This document shows, one piece after another, positions 6,405 to 13,364 of a DNA stretch of 13,364 nt. Position numbers and translations under genes: made by a program. Source of the DNA: DATKEU01 sp036493295 (GTDB taxonomy: Bacteria; Myxococcota_A; Polyangia; Fen-1088); assembly GCA_036493295.1 (NCBI GenBank), contig DASXQB010000523.1, positions 1-13,364 of the forward strand, given 5' to 3'. Under the pieces are notes generated by a model, which had not been told where the DNA came from, made no database searches, and worked only from the letters and a program-made list of their open reading frames with translations. The number at the start of each line of letters is the position of its first letter. Positions within the stretch are counted from its first letter, which is position 1.

Positions 6405-6743
6405 CTAGGGCGAGATCACGCCGGCGCAATCGCCCGCGCACGTGAAGGTCGCCGAGAGGCAGGATTTGTCGCCGATGCAGCTCTCGCAGGCGTCGGCCTT
6501 CTGCATCTTGGTGGCGTCGTCCTCGGCGTTGGCCCGGCACATGTCGCGGCATTTCCCCACGTCGAAGCTGGCGTTGTAGCAGTCGGCATAGCGCTGACAG
6601 ACCTGCTGGCAATCGTAGGCCGTGGCGACGCTGTCGCAGGCGCCGATCCCCATCGCCGCCGCGATGATCCCGGCCGCGCCGAGCAGCAGCGCCGCGATGG
6701 GTTTCCTCTGCCCGCTGGTCGTCTTTATCTGCGGTTCGCTCAT
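6405..6743 (-). CDS. Small cysteine-rich lipoprotein, function unknown
   Basis: The 112-residue product has a cytoplasmic start with Lys/Arg, a hydrophobic stretch (about 16-33) and the lipobox IGAC, giving C36 as lipid anchor. The 76-residue mature part has ten further cysteines (45, 49, 55, 65, 69, 86, 89, 95, 102, 106), an even number that could form five disulfides. Three are CxxxC pairs (45/49, 65/69, 102/106), one is CxxC (86/89), and two CxxxC pairs are separated like a helical hairpin. No family is recognised. ATG at 6743 is chosen because the signal peptide starts there; the open frame continues upstream to 6992 but only antisense of the mannosidase frame would be used. No Shine-Dalgarno precedes this ATG. 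A tiny periplasmic or outer-membrane structural, adhesive or sensing role is possible. It sits between beta-mannosidase and pgm. Confidence 0.75.
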   Translation of the reverse strand: MSEPQIKTTSGQRKPIAALLLGAAGIIAAAMGIGACDSVATAYDCQQVCQRYADCYNASFDVGKCRDMCRANAEDDATKMQKADACESCIGDKSCLSATFTCAGDCAGVISP

Positions 6744-6788
6744 GAACCCGAATATTGGGCGAGGCCAGACCAAGGCAAGAGGTGGCCC

Positions 6789-6810
6789 AAAGCGCCGGTC
6801 GCTTTTTCTT
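6789..6810 (+). terminator. Terminator-like hairpin reading on the plus strand, antisense to the gene cluster
   Basis: AAAGCG (6789-6794), loop CCGGT and CGCTTT (6800-6805) form a six-pair stem, followed by TTCTT, which has the shape of an intrinsic terminator for plus-strand transcription. In the minus direction the stem is followed by GGGCC, so it would not serve as an intrinsic terminator for the beta-mannosidase gene. No plus-strand gene is evident nearby. The stem is short and half A-U. Confidence 0.3.
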
Positions 6811-6819
6811 GAACTCTGT

Positions 6820-9456
6820 TCAATAAGAATCGCGCAGCGACGTGGCGCGCAGGGTGCGGCCCAGCGCGGCGACGTCCACCGCGCCGCCGGCCGATGGGCG
6901 CCAGCCGACGGTGGCGGTCTCGCCCGGAAGCAGATCGAAGAAGTTATCGGTGAAGGCGCCGTCGCCGCCGTCGGTGTGCAGCCAGACCGCACTGGCCAGG
7001 TGGCGCGCCGTCACCCGCACCACCGCCGCGCCGTCGTGCCCTTCGACAGCGGTGGTCAGCTCGGGCCCCGGCAACGTCAGGTCGCGCGCCTTGACGAAGG
7101 TCAGAATATTCCGCGACAAACGCTGGCCGTTTTGGCTCAGCTCGGCCACCAGCACCACCTGGCTGGGATCGGCGCCGCGCAAGGCATCCCGCTTGGACAG
7201 CGTCTGATAGACGCGGCTGCTGTTGCTGGCCACGGTGACGATCGTGTCCTTGCGCCAGCGCTCGTGCCCGTCGAAATCGATCAGGCGCAACGACAGCTGC
7301 GCCGGCGTGTCAGTCAGGCGATCGGACACGACGTAGACCCGCACGCTACCTTTTTCGATCACCGGGCTGACCAGCACCGGCGCGAAGAATCGCCGGGCGT
7401 AATAGTGCAGCGCCTTCCAGCGCCCGAAATAGTCGATGCCCGACCAGGACGCCACCGGCCAGCAATCGTCCAGCTGCCAGTACAGACTGCCGGCGTTGTA
7501 CGGCATGCGCCGGCGGTGCGCCTCGGCGCCGAACTTGATCACCGTCGCCTGCAGCACCTGGCTGACGTACAGGAACGAGGCAAAATCCTTGGGCGGGCGA
7601 AAGTCGCGATCCATGTACGTGCGGATCAGCTGATTGCCGCGCGGGTGGCGCTGGTGCGACAGCATGACGGGCGAATCGATGCGCCGCTCGTCGGGACCGG
7701 CATAGCGGCTGACGGTGGACAGTTCAGGGAATGACTGGAACCCGTATTCGCTCATGAAGCGCGAGACGTTGTCGGCGTACTTGGTGTACGGCTCCTCGGC
7801 GTGCCACACGCCCCAGTAGTGCATGTCGCCCCAGCCCTGCTTGTTCGCCGGCACCGCGTCCTCGTTGGCGCTGGGCGAGCTGCGTGTGTAAAAACGGCCT
7901 GGATCCTCGGCGGCGATCACCGACGGCAAAAGCTGGTGGAACAGATGCTGGTAGTCGGCCCACAGCTTGTCCTGCACCGCGCGCGACAGGTGAAACTTCC
8001 ACGCCCAGCCCCAGCCTTGCCAGGCCGCCTCGATCTCGTTGTTGCCCGCCCACAAGGCCAAACAAGGATGGTTGCGCAGGCGGCGGACGGCCTCGATCGC
8101 TTCCTGACGAACGTTGGCCAGGAAGGCGTCGTCGCCGGGGTACATGCTGCAAGCGAACATGAAGTCCTGCCAAACCAGGATCCCCAGGCGATCGCACTCA
8201 GCGTAGAAGGCGTCGTCTTCGTAGACGCCGCCGCCCCACACGCGCAGCATGTTCATGTTGGCGTCGGCCGCCGCTTGCACCAGCGCGCGCAGACGCTCGG
8301 GCGTCACGCGGCTGGGAAAACTGTCCGACGGAATGTAATTAGCGCCCTTCATGAACACCGGCACGCCGTTGACCTTGATGGTGAAGCTCTTGCCGTCCTT
8401 GTCGCGGCGGTGCACCACCTCGACGGTGCGCAGGCCGATCCGGGTGGCGGCCTCGCCCCGCGGTTCACCGTCGGTCGACAGCGCCACGGCGACGTCGTAA
8501 AGGCGCGCCGGCCCGAGGCCGTTCGGCCACCACCGTTGCGGGCGAGCGATGCTGACTGGAACCACGACGTGGTTGATGCCCGGCTGCAACGCCTTCGTCG
8601 CCCGCGCCGCCGGCGCCCCGTCGACTGAGACGGTCAGTTCGGCGGTCGAGGCGCGCGTCGCGGGGACGGTCACGTCGACGGTCAGCGCGGCGGCATCGTC
8701 GGCCAGGCGATCCTGGACCACCTGCACGTCTTCGATGCGCGCGCTGTCCCAGGTGCGCACTAACACTGGCCGCCAGATGCCGCTGGTGACGAAGCGCGGG
8801 CCCCAATCCCAGCCATAGTGATACGGCGCCTTGCGGGTGAACATGCTGACCATCTCGGGCGCCTGATCGTTGACCGCCGGCAGCACGTACCCCAGACGAT
8901 CGTAGGCCGACTTGACGGCGGCGATGGGCGAGCGAAAGCGCACCACGATCTCGTTATCGCCGGTGTGCAGGCGCGCTTTGACGTCGACTGCCCATTGCCG
9001 AAACATGTTGTTCGCGGTCAGGACCGACGCGCCGTTGACGAAGACCTCCGCGTAGGTGTCGAGGCCCTTCCACCAAAGCTCGACGCGTTCGTGGCCCAGC
9101 AGCGCGGGGTCGGTCACCAGCGTGGTCTTGTATTCCCAGTCGGCCTTCTCGATCCACTGCAGATCTTTTTCGTTGGTGCCGGCGAACGGATCGGGGATGC
9201 GGTGATTGGCCAGCAGATCGGTGTGCACGCAGCCCGGCACCATCGCCGGCAACCAGTCGGCGGCAACGGGTTTGGCCGCCGGCGCCGCCGCGTTGAGTTG
9301 CCGGAACCACCACGGGCCGGGCAACGCCGTCGCCGGCGCCGTCAGGGCCGTCCCCGCCGCGCGCGCTGATGCGCCCCACCCGGCGCCGCCCAAGCAGGCC
9401 GCCAGCACCAGCAACCACCGCCGGGCATCAGCGCCCGGTCGGCAGCTCGACCACAA
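6820..9456 (-). CDS. Secreted beta-mannosidase, glycoside hydrolase family 2
   Basis: GH2 beta-mannosidases remove terminal beta-linked mannose from mannans, mannooligosaccharides or N-glycan cores, with retention of configuration. The 878-residue product (from TTG at 9456) has RRWLLVLAACLGGAG (12-26), a signal peptide probably cut near ASARA. It then has the N-terminal jelly-roll domain (about 45-235, with GLDTYAEVFVNG and YHYGWDWGPRF), an immunoglobulin-like domain (about 240-350) and the TIM barrel (about 355-690). The barrel carries RVWGGGVYEDDAFYAECD, the acid/base Glu474 in ALWAGNNE and the nucleophile Glu570 in FMSEYGF. C-terminal beta domains follow. Residue roles are by homology with the family. 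The start is uncertain. TTG 9456 has AAGGA about seven bases upstream and overlaps the kinase gene by 29 bases. GTG 9408 would truncate the signal peptide. An ATG at 9428 overlapping the kinase stop is one base out of frame, suggesting a frameshift. The gene follows the CHASE kinase gene directly. Confidence 0.92.
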   Translation of the reverse strand: MWSSCRPGADARRWLLVLAACLGGAGWGASARAAGTALTAPATALPGPWWFRQLNAAAPAAKPVAADWLPAMVPGCVHTDLLANHRIPDPFAGTNEKDLQWIEKADWEYKTTLVTDPALLGHERVELWWKGLDTYAEVFVNGASVLTANNMFRQWAVDVKARLHTGDNEIVVRFRSPIAAVKSAYDRLGYVLPAVNDQAPEMVSMFTRKAPYHYGWDWGPRFVTSGIWRPVLVRTWDSARIEDVQVVQDRLADDAAALTVDVTVPATRASTAELTVSVDGAPAARATKALQPGINHVVVPVSIARPQRWWPNGLGPARLYDVAVALSTDGEPRGEAATRIGLRTVEVVHRRDKDGKSFTIKVNGVPVFMKGANYIPSDSFPSRVTPERLRALVQAAADANMNMLRVWGGGVYEDDAFYAECDRLGILVWQDFMFACSMYPGDDAFLANVRQEAIEAVRRLRNHPCLALWAGNNEIEAAWQGWGWAWKFHLSRAVQDKLWADYQHLFHQLLPSVIAAEDPGRFYTRSSPSANEDAVPANKQGWGDMHYWGVWHAEEPYTKYADNVSRFMSEYGFQSFPELSTVSRYAGPDERRIDSPVMLSHQRHPRGNQLIRTYMDRDFRPPKDFASFLYVSQVLQATVIKFGAEAHRRRMPYNAGSLYWQLDDCWPVASWSGIDYFGRWKALHYYARRFFAPVLVSPVIEKGSVRVYVVSDRLTDTPAQLSLRLIDFDGHERWRKDTIVTVASNSSRVYQTLSKRDALRGADPSQVVLVAELSQNGQRLSRNILTFVKARDLTLPGPELTTAVEGHDGAAVVRVTARHLASAVWLHTDGGDGAFTDNFFDLLPGETATVGWRPSAGGAVDVAALGRTLRATSLRDSY

Positions 9457-11755
9457 AAGTGGATCCTTGCCCGGGCATGCTCTCGACGGTGACGCGGCCG
9501 CCTTGCGCCTCGACGATCTGGCGCGTGATCCACAGGCCCAGCCCAAAACCGCCGTACCGCCGTTCGGAGACCACGCGTTCGAAGCGTTGAAAGATCCGAC
9601 CCTGAGATTCCGGGGCGATGCCGATCCCTTGATCGCGCACGCTGACCCGGGCTAGTCCCTCTGTCGATTCGGCGCTCAATGACACCGGCCGCTGGCCGCC
9701 GTACTTGATGGCGTTCGACAGAAGATTGGTCAGTACCTGATCAAGGCGCGCCCGGTCCCAGCGGCCGACGATGGCGCTGGGCACGTTGACCTCGACCGCC
9801 GTTCCCAGCTTCGCGCTCTCGTCTTCCAGGCGCTCGACCACCTCTTGCACCACCTCGCCGAGATCGACGTCCTCGACGTCGAACGACATCCGTCCCGCGG
9901 AGATGCGCGAGACGTCCATCAGATCGTCGATCATCTTGGCCAGGCGGACCGTCTGCTGTTCGATCACTGTCACCCGGTACGCCGCCCGCGCCTGATCGCC
10001 GGCCTCGGCGCCGCCCCGTTCGATCGCCCGCAGCATGCTCTGCGACTGCAGCCGCATCGTGGTCAGCGGCGCCTTCAGCTCGTGCGAAGCGACGGAGACG
10101 AAGGCGTCGCGCAAACGCACGGCCTCCTGGGCCTGCGCGTAAAGGCGGGCGTTGTCCAGCGCCATCGCCGCCCGCCGGCCCAAGTCTTCCATCAACGCCA
10201 GGTCGGCAAGGCTGTAGTCCGGCACGCGTGCGACGGTCATCCAGCCCAGCATGTGGCCGCGTGCGATGAGCGGCATCACCAGCGCGGCGCGCACGCCCAT
10301 CTGCTTCATCAAAGCCTGATGCTGCTCGTCGACGGCAATGGCCGCTATCAGCTGATCGGTGACCGCGCTGCGCAGGCCACGCCGTTCGGCCACCGCTCGC
10401 CGGACGACCGGGGACGACTGGCCCCGCGGCGGATAAGCGCGCAGCTTTTCTGCCAGGTCCGCCTGCGCCGGATCGGCGTGGGCCAAGATCATTCGCGTCG
10501 GCTGTTCCTGATCGTTGTCTGGATCGATCAGATCGATCGTGCACCAGTCGCCCAGCATCGGCACGCTGAAGCGGGCCATCGCCTCGGCCAGGGCCACTGA
10601 CTCCAGCGACGCGCCCAGCTGGTCGGCGGTGTCGGTGAGAAGGCGGCTCCAGGCTTCGCGGTGCTCGGCGATCTGGCGCGCCCGCTGCTGCCCGCGCACC
10701 ACCAGCGCGACCACCACGCTGATCAGCAGCCCGGCCAGCAACAGCGCGATGGCGAATCCGCGCGGCGACAGCGCGTTCGGCGCCGACAAACCGCGAAAGC
10801 GCATCTCCCAGTTGCGGCCCGCCACCGGCACGGTCACGTTCATCGCCAGCCGCATCACGTTGTGCGGATCGTCGCTCGCGTCCGACACGTACAGCGGCTG
10901 GCCGGCCAGTCCGCCGCTGTCGTCAATGCGCAAACCAAGGCCGCGATCCTGATCAGCGCCGGAAATGCCCTGAAACAGCTCTCGGGCACGAAACCACGTG
11001 TACACGAACCCCAGCAGATCTTGTCGCCGTTGTTCAACGGTGGCGGGGACGCCGCCGCCGCGATAGATGGCCACGAACAGCAAGAACCCGCCCCGGCTCT
11101 GATCGGACGTGGTGGCCAGCGCCGGCCGCACCCGATCCGATGCGGTGGGCATGCCGCTGTCGCGCGCTTCGAAGATGGCGGCGCGCCGGACCGTTGCGCT
11201 GCACATGTCGAAGCCCATGATCGCTTTGTTCGTCTGCACCGGATCAACGAACGTCACCGCGCAGGCGGCGTCGCTGGCAGCGCCGGGCCAGATGTGAAAG
11301 TCCGCCGGGACCTGACCGCGGCCGCGCACCGCATCGACGACGCGCCCGCGATCGCCGGGCGGCACCGCTTGCAGATAGCCGATGCTCTGCACGCCCGGGT
11401 GCCGGTGCTGGATGTCCAGATTGTCGATCCAGCGCCGCAGCACCGAGACGTCGCCGGGATCGACGACCGAGAACAAGGCGCGCGCCGCCAGCAAGATGTT
11501 CACGTAGGTGTCGATGCGGCCGACGATGCGATCCTGGGTGACCTGCACCTCGCGCCGAAATCGTTCGGTGTCGCGATCATCCTGGGCCCGCGCCAGCACC
11601 ATCACCGCCACCACCGTCGCCAGTACCAGGACGCCGCCGACGGCGAACGGCAGCGCGCGCCGCCACCCGGTCGACCGGCGCGGACCGACGACAGCCGGGC
11701 CGGACGGCGTCACCGTTCGCCCGACGCCGAAGGCCGTCGCATCAAAACCGCTCAT
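9428..11755 (-). CDS. Membrane sensor histidine kinase: CHASE-GAF-HisKA-HATPase
   Basis: This 775-residue sensor kinase has a first membrane segment (about 34-55) and an extracytoplasmic CHASE domain (about 75-310; VQSIGYLQAVPPGDR, then VTFVDPVQTNKAIMGFDM and ATVRRAAIFEARDSG). A second membrane segment (about 332-354) leads to a cytoplasmic GAF domain (about 375-540), a dimerisation/phosphoacceptor domain with SHELKAPL (His558), and an ATPase domain with N681 in LLSNAIKYG, DQGIGI (708-713), IFQRFERV and GGFGLGLW. CHASE domains bind small extracellular ligands such as cytokinin-like molecules or peptides; the ligand here is unknown. Cysteines 165 and 184 lie in the sensor domain. There is no receiver domain. 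ATG at 11755 is chosen because it gives a normal N-terminus; ATG 11779 and TTG 11794 are alternatives and none has a good Shine-Dalgarno. The gene follows the hybrid kinase after 75 bases and overlaps beta-mannosidase at its 3' end. Confidence 0.92.
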   Translation of the reverse strand: MSGFDATAFGVGRTVTPSGPAVVGPRRSTGWRRALPFAVGGVLVLATVVAVMVLARAQDDRDTERFRREVQVTQDRIVGRIDTYVNILLAARALFSVVDPGDVSVLRRWIDNLDIQHRHPGVQSIGYLQAVPPGDRGRVVDAVRGRGQVPADFHIWPGAASDAACAVTFVDPVQTNKAIMGFDMCSATVRRAAIFEARDSGMPTASDRVRPALATTSDQSRGGFLLFVAIYRGGGVPATVEQRRQDLLGFVYTWFRARELFQGISGADQDRGLGLRIDDSGGLAGQPLYVSDASDDPHNVMRLAMNVTVPVAGRNWEMRFRGLSAPNALSPRGFAIALLLAGLLISVVVALVVRGQQRARQIAEHREAWSRLLTDTADQLGASLESVALAEAMARFSVPMLGDWCTIDLIDPDNDQEQPTRMILAHADPAQADLAEKLRAYPPRGQSSPVVRRAVAERRGLRSAVTDQLIAAIAVDEQHQALMKQMGVRAALVMPLIARGHMLGWMTVARVPDYSLADLALMEDLGRRAAMALDNARLYAQAQEAVRLRDAFVSVASHELKAPLTTMRLQSQSMLRAIERGGAEAGDQARAAYRVTVIEQQTVRLAKMIDDLMDVSRISAGRMSFDVEDVDLGEVVQEVVERLEDESAKLGTAVEVNVPSAIVGRWDRARLDQVLTNLLSNAIKYGGQRPVSLSAESTEGLARVSVRDQGIGIAPESQGRIFQRFERVVSERRYGGFGLGLWITRQIVEAQGGRVTVESMPGQGSTFVVELPTGR

Positions 11756-11830
11756 GGCCGCGGTTATCGTGGCGCACATCGGCCGGCGGAACAAGAACGC
11801 AATCCCGAAACCAGTCCGCGCCCGGAGCCG

Positions 11831-13364
11831 TCATCGAACGGCGTTTCGAATCAGGCTGCGCAGGTTGGGAAAGTCGATCGGCTTTTCCACGCGCGGGTTC
11901 GTCACCCGTTCAAGAAAATCGCGGGCCCGCGGGGTGAACGCGCCGCCGGTCACGAAGATCACTCGTTCTTGCTGGCCCGGCGCCAACCGTGAAAGCTCGT
12001 CGTAGAAATCCATTCCGTTCAAAGCCGGCATCATCAAATCGCACAGGATGGCGTCAAAACGCTGGCCTTGCGCCAGCAGCGCCAGCGCCTCGCGCCCGTC
12101 GACCATGCCGGTGACGTGATAATCGCCGACCAGCGCGCGGCGGAGGGCGCTGACGATCATCGGTTCGTCGTCGATGATCAGGATGCGTCCGCCGTGCGGC
12201 GGCGCTTCGGCCAGCGGAGCTTCAGAAACGACGGCGGGAACGTCCAATCGAACCGCCGGCAGCGTCACCCGAAACGTCGCCCCACGCCCGGCCTCGCTGG
12301 AGACCTCGATCGCGCCGGCCATGCCCGAAAGAATGCCCTGGCAGATCCACAGGCCAAGCCCGGTGCCGATCCCCGGCGGCTTGGTGGTGAAGAACGGATC
12401 GAAGATGCGCGATTGGATCTCGGGCGGGATGCCGTGGCCGGTGTCGCGGATCTCCACCACCGCGTGACCGGCGCCGTCAGTCCGGGTGGTCACGCGGATC
12501 TCGTGGCTCTCCGACGCGCCTTCGGCGATGGCCTGGGCGGCGTTGAGCAGCAGGTTCAGGAACACCTGGCCCAGGCGCGATTCGTTGCCGTCGACCAGCG
12601 GCGCCTCGCCAAAGTCCTTCACCAGCCGGGCGCGGTGACGGATCTCATTCCACGCCATGTTGATCGACGACTCGAGCACCCGACGCAGCGAGACCGGGCC
12701 GGCGCCGTCGGAGTCAGCGCGGGCGAAGATCTTCAGGTCGCGCACGATGCTGCGCACGCGCTCGGCGCCCTGGCGCGCCTCTGTCAGGGCGTCGTGTACC
12801 TCGTGCAGGCCCAGGCTGATCTCGCCCTGGATGCCGGACAGCTCGGCGATGCGGGCCGACGCGGCGGTGAACTGGCGGCGGGCGAAGTCGATGTTGGCGA
12901 CGATATAGGCCAAAGGGTTGTTGATCTCGTGCGCCACGCCGGCCGCCAGGGTCCCGACCGAAGCCATGCGCCCGGCCACCACCAGCAGCTCCTCCATCTT
13001 CTTGCGATCGCCGAGGTCGCGAATGAAAAGATAGTGGCTGCGGCGGTCGGACGCGCGCGGGCCCGCTTCCGCCGGCACCACGTTCACCTGCAGCGGCACC
13101 TCGCTGCCGTCCTTGCGCCGGCCCCGCACCTCGCGCGGGCCGCGGCCCACGTCGCTGCCCACCAGCGCTTGGTCATCGGGATGGATCAGCGCGCGCCAGG
13201 GCAGGCCGCGCAGCTCGTCTTCGCTGTATCCGCTCAAGTCCACCAGCACGCGATTGACCGCGGTCAGGCGACCATCCGCATCGGCGCAGGCGATGGCCAC
13301 CGCCGCGTCGTCAAGGGCGGTCCACAACGCCCCCACGTCGCCATCAACAGGCGTCGGTGCCGCT
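11831..13364 (-). CDS. Hybrid histidine kinase: PAS-HisKA-HATPase-receiver (5' end outside the window)
   Basis: The frame is open to the right edge, so the N-terminus is probably missing; GTG at 13336 is a possible start, and the numbering below begins there. A PAS domain (about 3-110: AVAIACADADGRLTAVNRV, then FIRDLGDRKK) would sense a signal in the cytoplasm. The phosphoacceptor domain has GVAHEINNPL (His136), the class common in NtrB-like kinases, followed by a helical region. The ATPase domain has NLLLNAAQAI (N265), DTGHG (298-302), FDPFFTTKP and GIGTGLGLW. A short linker leads to a receiver domain (about 384-500) with acidic pair D389/D390, phosphoacceptor D433 in LCDLMMP, T463 and K485. 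No DNA-binding output is present, so it must pass phosphate on or act through protein contacts. No membrane segment is seen in the visible part. It is first in the minus-strand cluster here, 75 bases before the CHASE kinase gene. Confidence 0.93.
   Translation of the reverse strand, partial: AAPTPVDGDVGALWTALDDAAVAIACADADGRLTAVNRVLVDLSGYSEDELRGLPWRALIHPDDQALVGSDVGRGPREVRGRRKDGSEVPLQVNVVPAEAGPRASDRRSHYLFIRDLGDRKKMEELLVVAGRMASVGTLAAGVAHEINNPLAYIVANIDFARRQFTAASARIAELSGIQGEISLGLHEVHDALTEARQGAERVRSIVRDLKIFARADSDGAGPVSLRRVLESSINMAWNEIRHRARLVKDFGEAPLVDGNESRLGQVFLNLLLNAAQAIAEGASESHEIRVTTRTDGAGHAVVEIRDTGHGIPPEIQSRIFDPFFTTKPPGIGTGLGLWICQGILSGMAGAIEVSSEAGRGATFRVTLPAVRLDVPAVVSEAPLAEAPPHGGRILIIDDEPMIVSALRRALVGDYHVTGMVDGREALALLAQGQRFDAILCDLMMPALNGMDFYDELSRLAPGQQERVIFVTGGAFTPRARDFLERVTNPRVEKPIDFPNLRSLIRNAVR

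Noticed and set aside
4741..6408. Open plus-strand frame of 555 codons antisense to pgm
   Set aside because: pgm on the minus strand has every family motif. The antisense translation is His/Arg/Gly/Ala-rich with no recognisable domain, as expected from GC-rich codon bias.
6328..6612. Extending pgm upstream to the ATG-type starts at 6357 or as far as 6612
   Set aside because: The extension overlaps the cysteine-rich lipoprotein gene in another frame and adds Arg-rich sequence absent from the family. The GAGGAGG and the family N-terminus both point to GTG 6327.
6744..6992. Extending the small cysteine-rich lipoprotein upstream to 6992
   Set aside because: This would overlap the mannosidase 3' end out of frame and bury the signal peptide in the middle of the protein.
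10661..11992. Open plus-strand frame of 443 codons antisense to the CHASE kinase gene
   Set aside because: It spans two unrelated minus-strand genes and the gap between them, and its product is compositionally biased. The kinase domains on the opposite strand are unmistakable.

Overview
This GC-rich window of 13,364 bases is densely coded and bacterial. It most resembles a chromosome of the Myxococcota (Polyangia / delta-proteobacterial type). That placement is inferred from gene style: an ECF sigma factor followed by a one-pass membrane protein with a Pro/Ala-rich linker and a C-terminal TPR-like tail, cysteine-rich lipoproteins with CCN-type repeats, a PA14 surface lipoprotein, and large sensor kinases. 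I see no tRNA, rRNA, CRISPR array, insertion sequence, integrase or phage gene.

Left part, plus strand (1-3298). The 3' end of an unidentified gene is followed by 151 bases of intergenic DNA holding a -10-like hexamer and a perfect 10-base palindrome. Then comes a three-gene unit with no spacing at all: an ECF sigma factor, a membrane protein that could be its partner or anti-sigma factor, and a secreted right-handed beta-helix lipoprotein. The direct abutment of the three genes suggests co-transcription and coupled translation, so the lipoprotein may be an output or a co-sensor of the sigma system.

Right part, minus strand (13364 down to 3325). In transcription order: a PAS-histidine kinase-receiver hybrid (5' end outside the window), a CHASE-GAF histidine kinase, a secreted GH2 beta-mannosidase overlapping the kinase end, a small cysteine-rich lipoprotein, phosphoglucomutase (pgm), and a cysteine-rich PA14 lipoprotein. 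The last of these converges on the beta-helix gene with only 26 bases between the stop codons. No gap exceeds 151 bases. Several genes concern carbohydrate: beta-mannosidase, phosphoglucomutase, a PA14 domain and a pectate-lyase-like beta-helix. A working picture is envelope sensing of polysaccharide linked to its surface binding, trimming and entry into sugar-phosphate metabolism. That linkage is inference from gene order.

Points most worth checking: a probable single-base frameshift (or unusual TTG start) at the beta-mannosidase N-terminus; an ECF partner protein lacking the classic zinc anti-sigma motif and fused in one transcription unit to a beta-helix lipoprotein; a hairpin able to cover the pgm ribosome-binding site; palindromes upstream of the PA14 gene; and a plus-strand terminator-like hairpin inside the minus-strand cluster.
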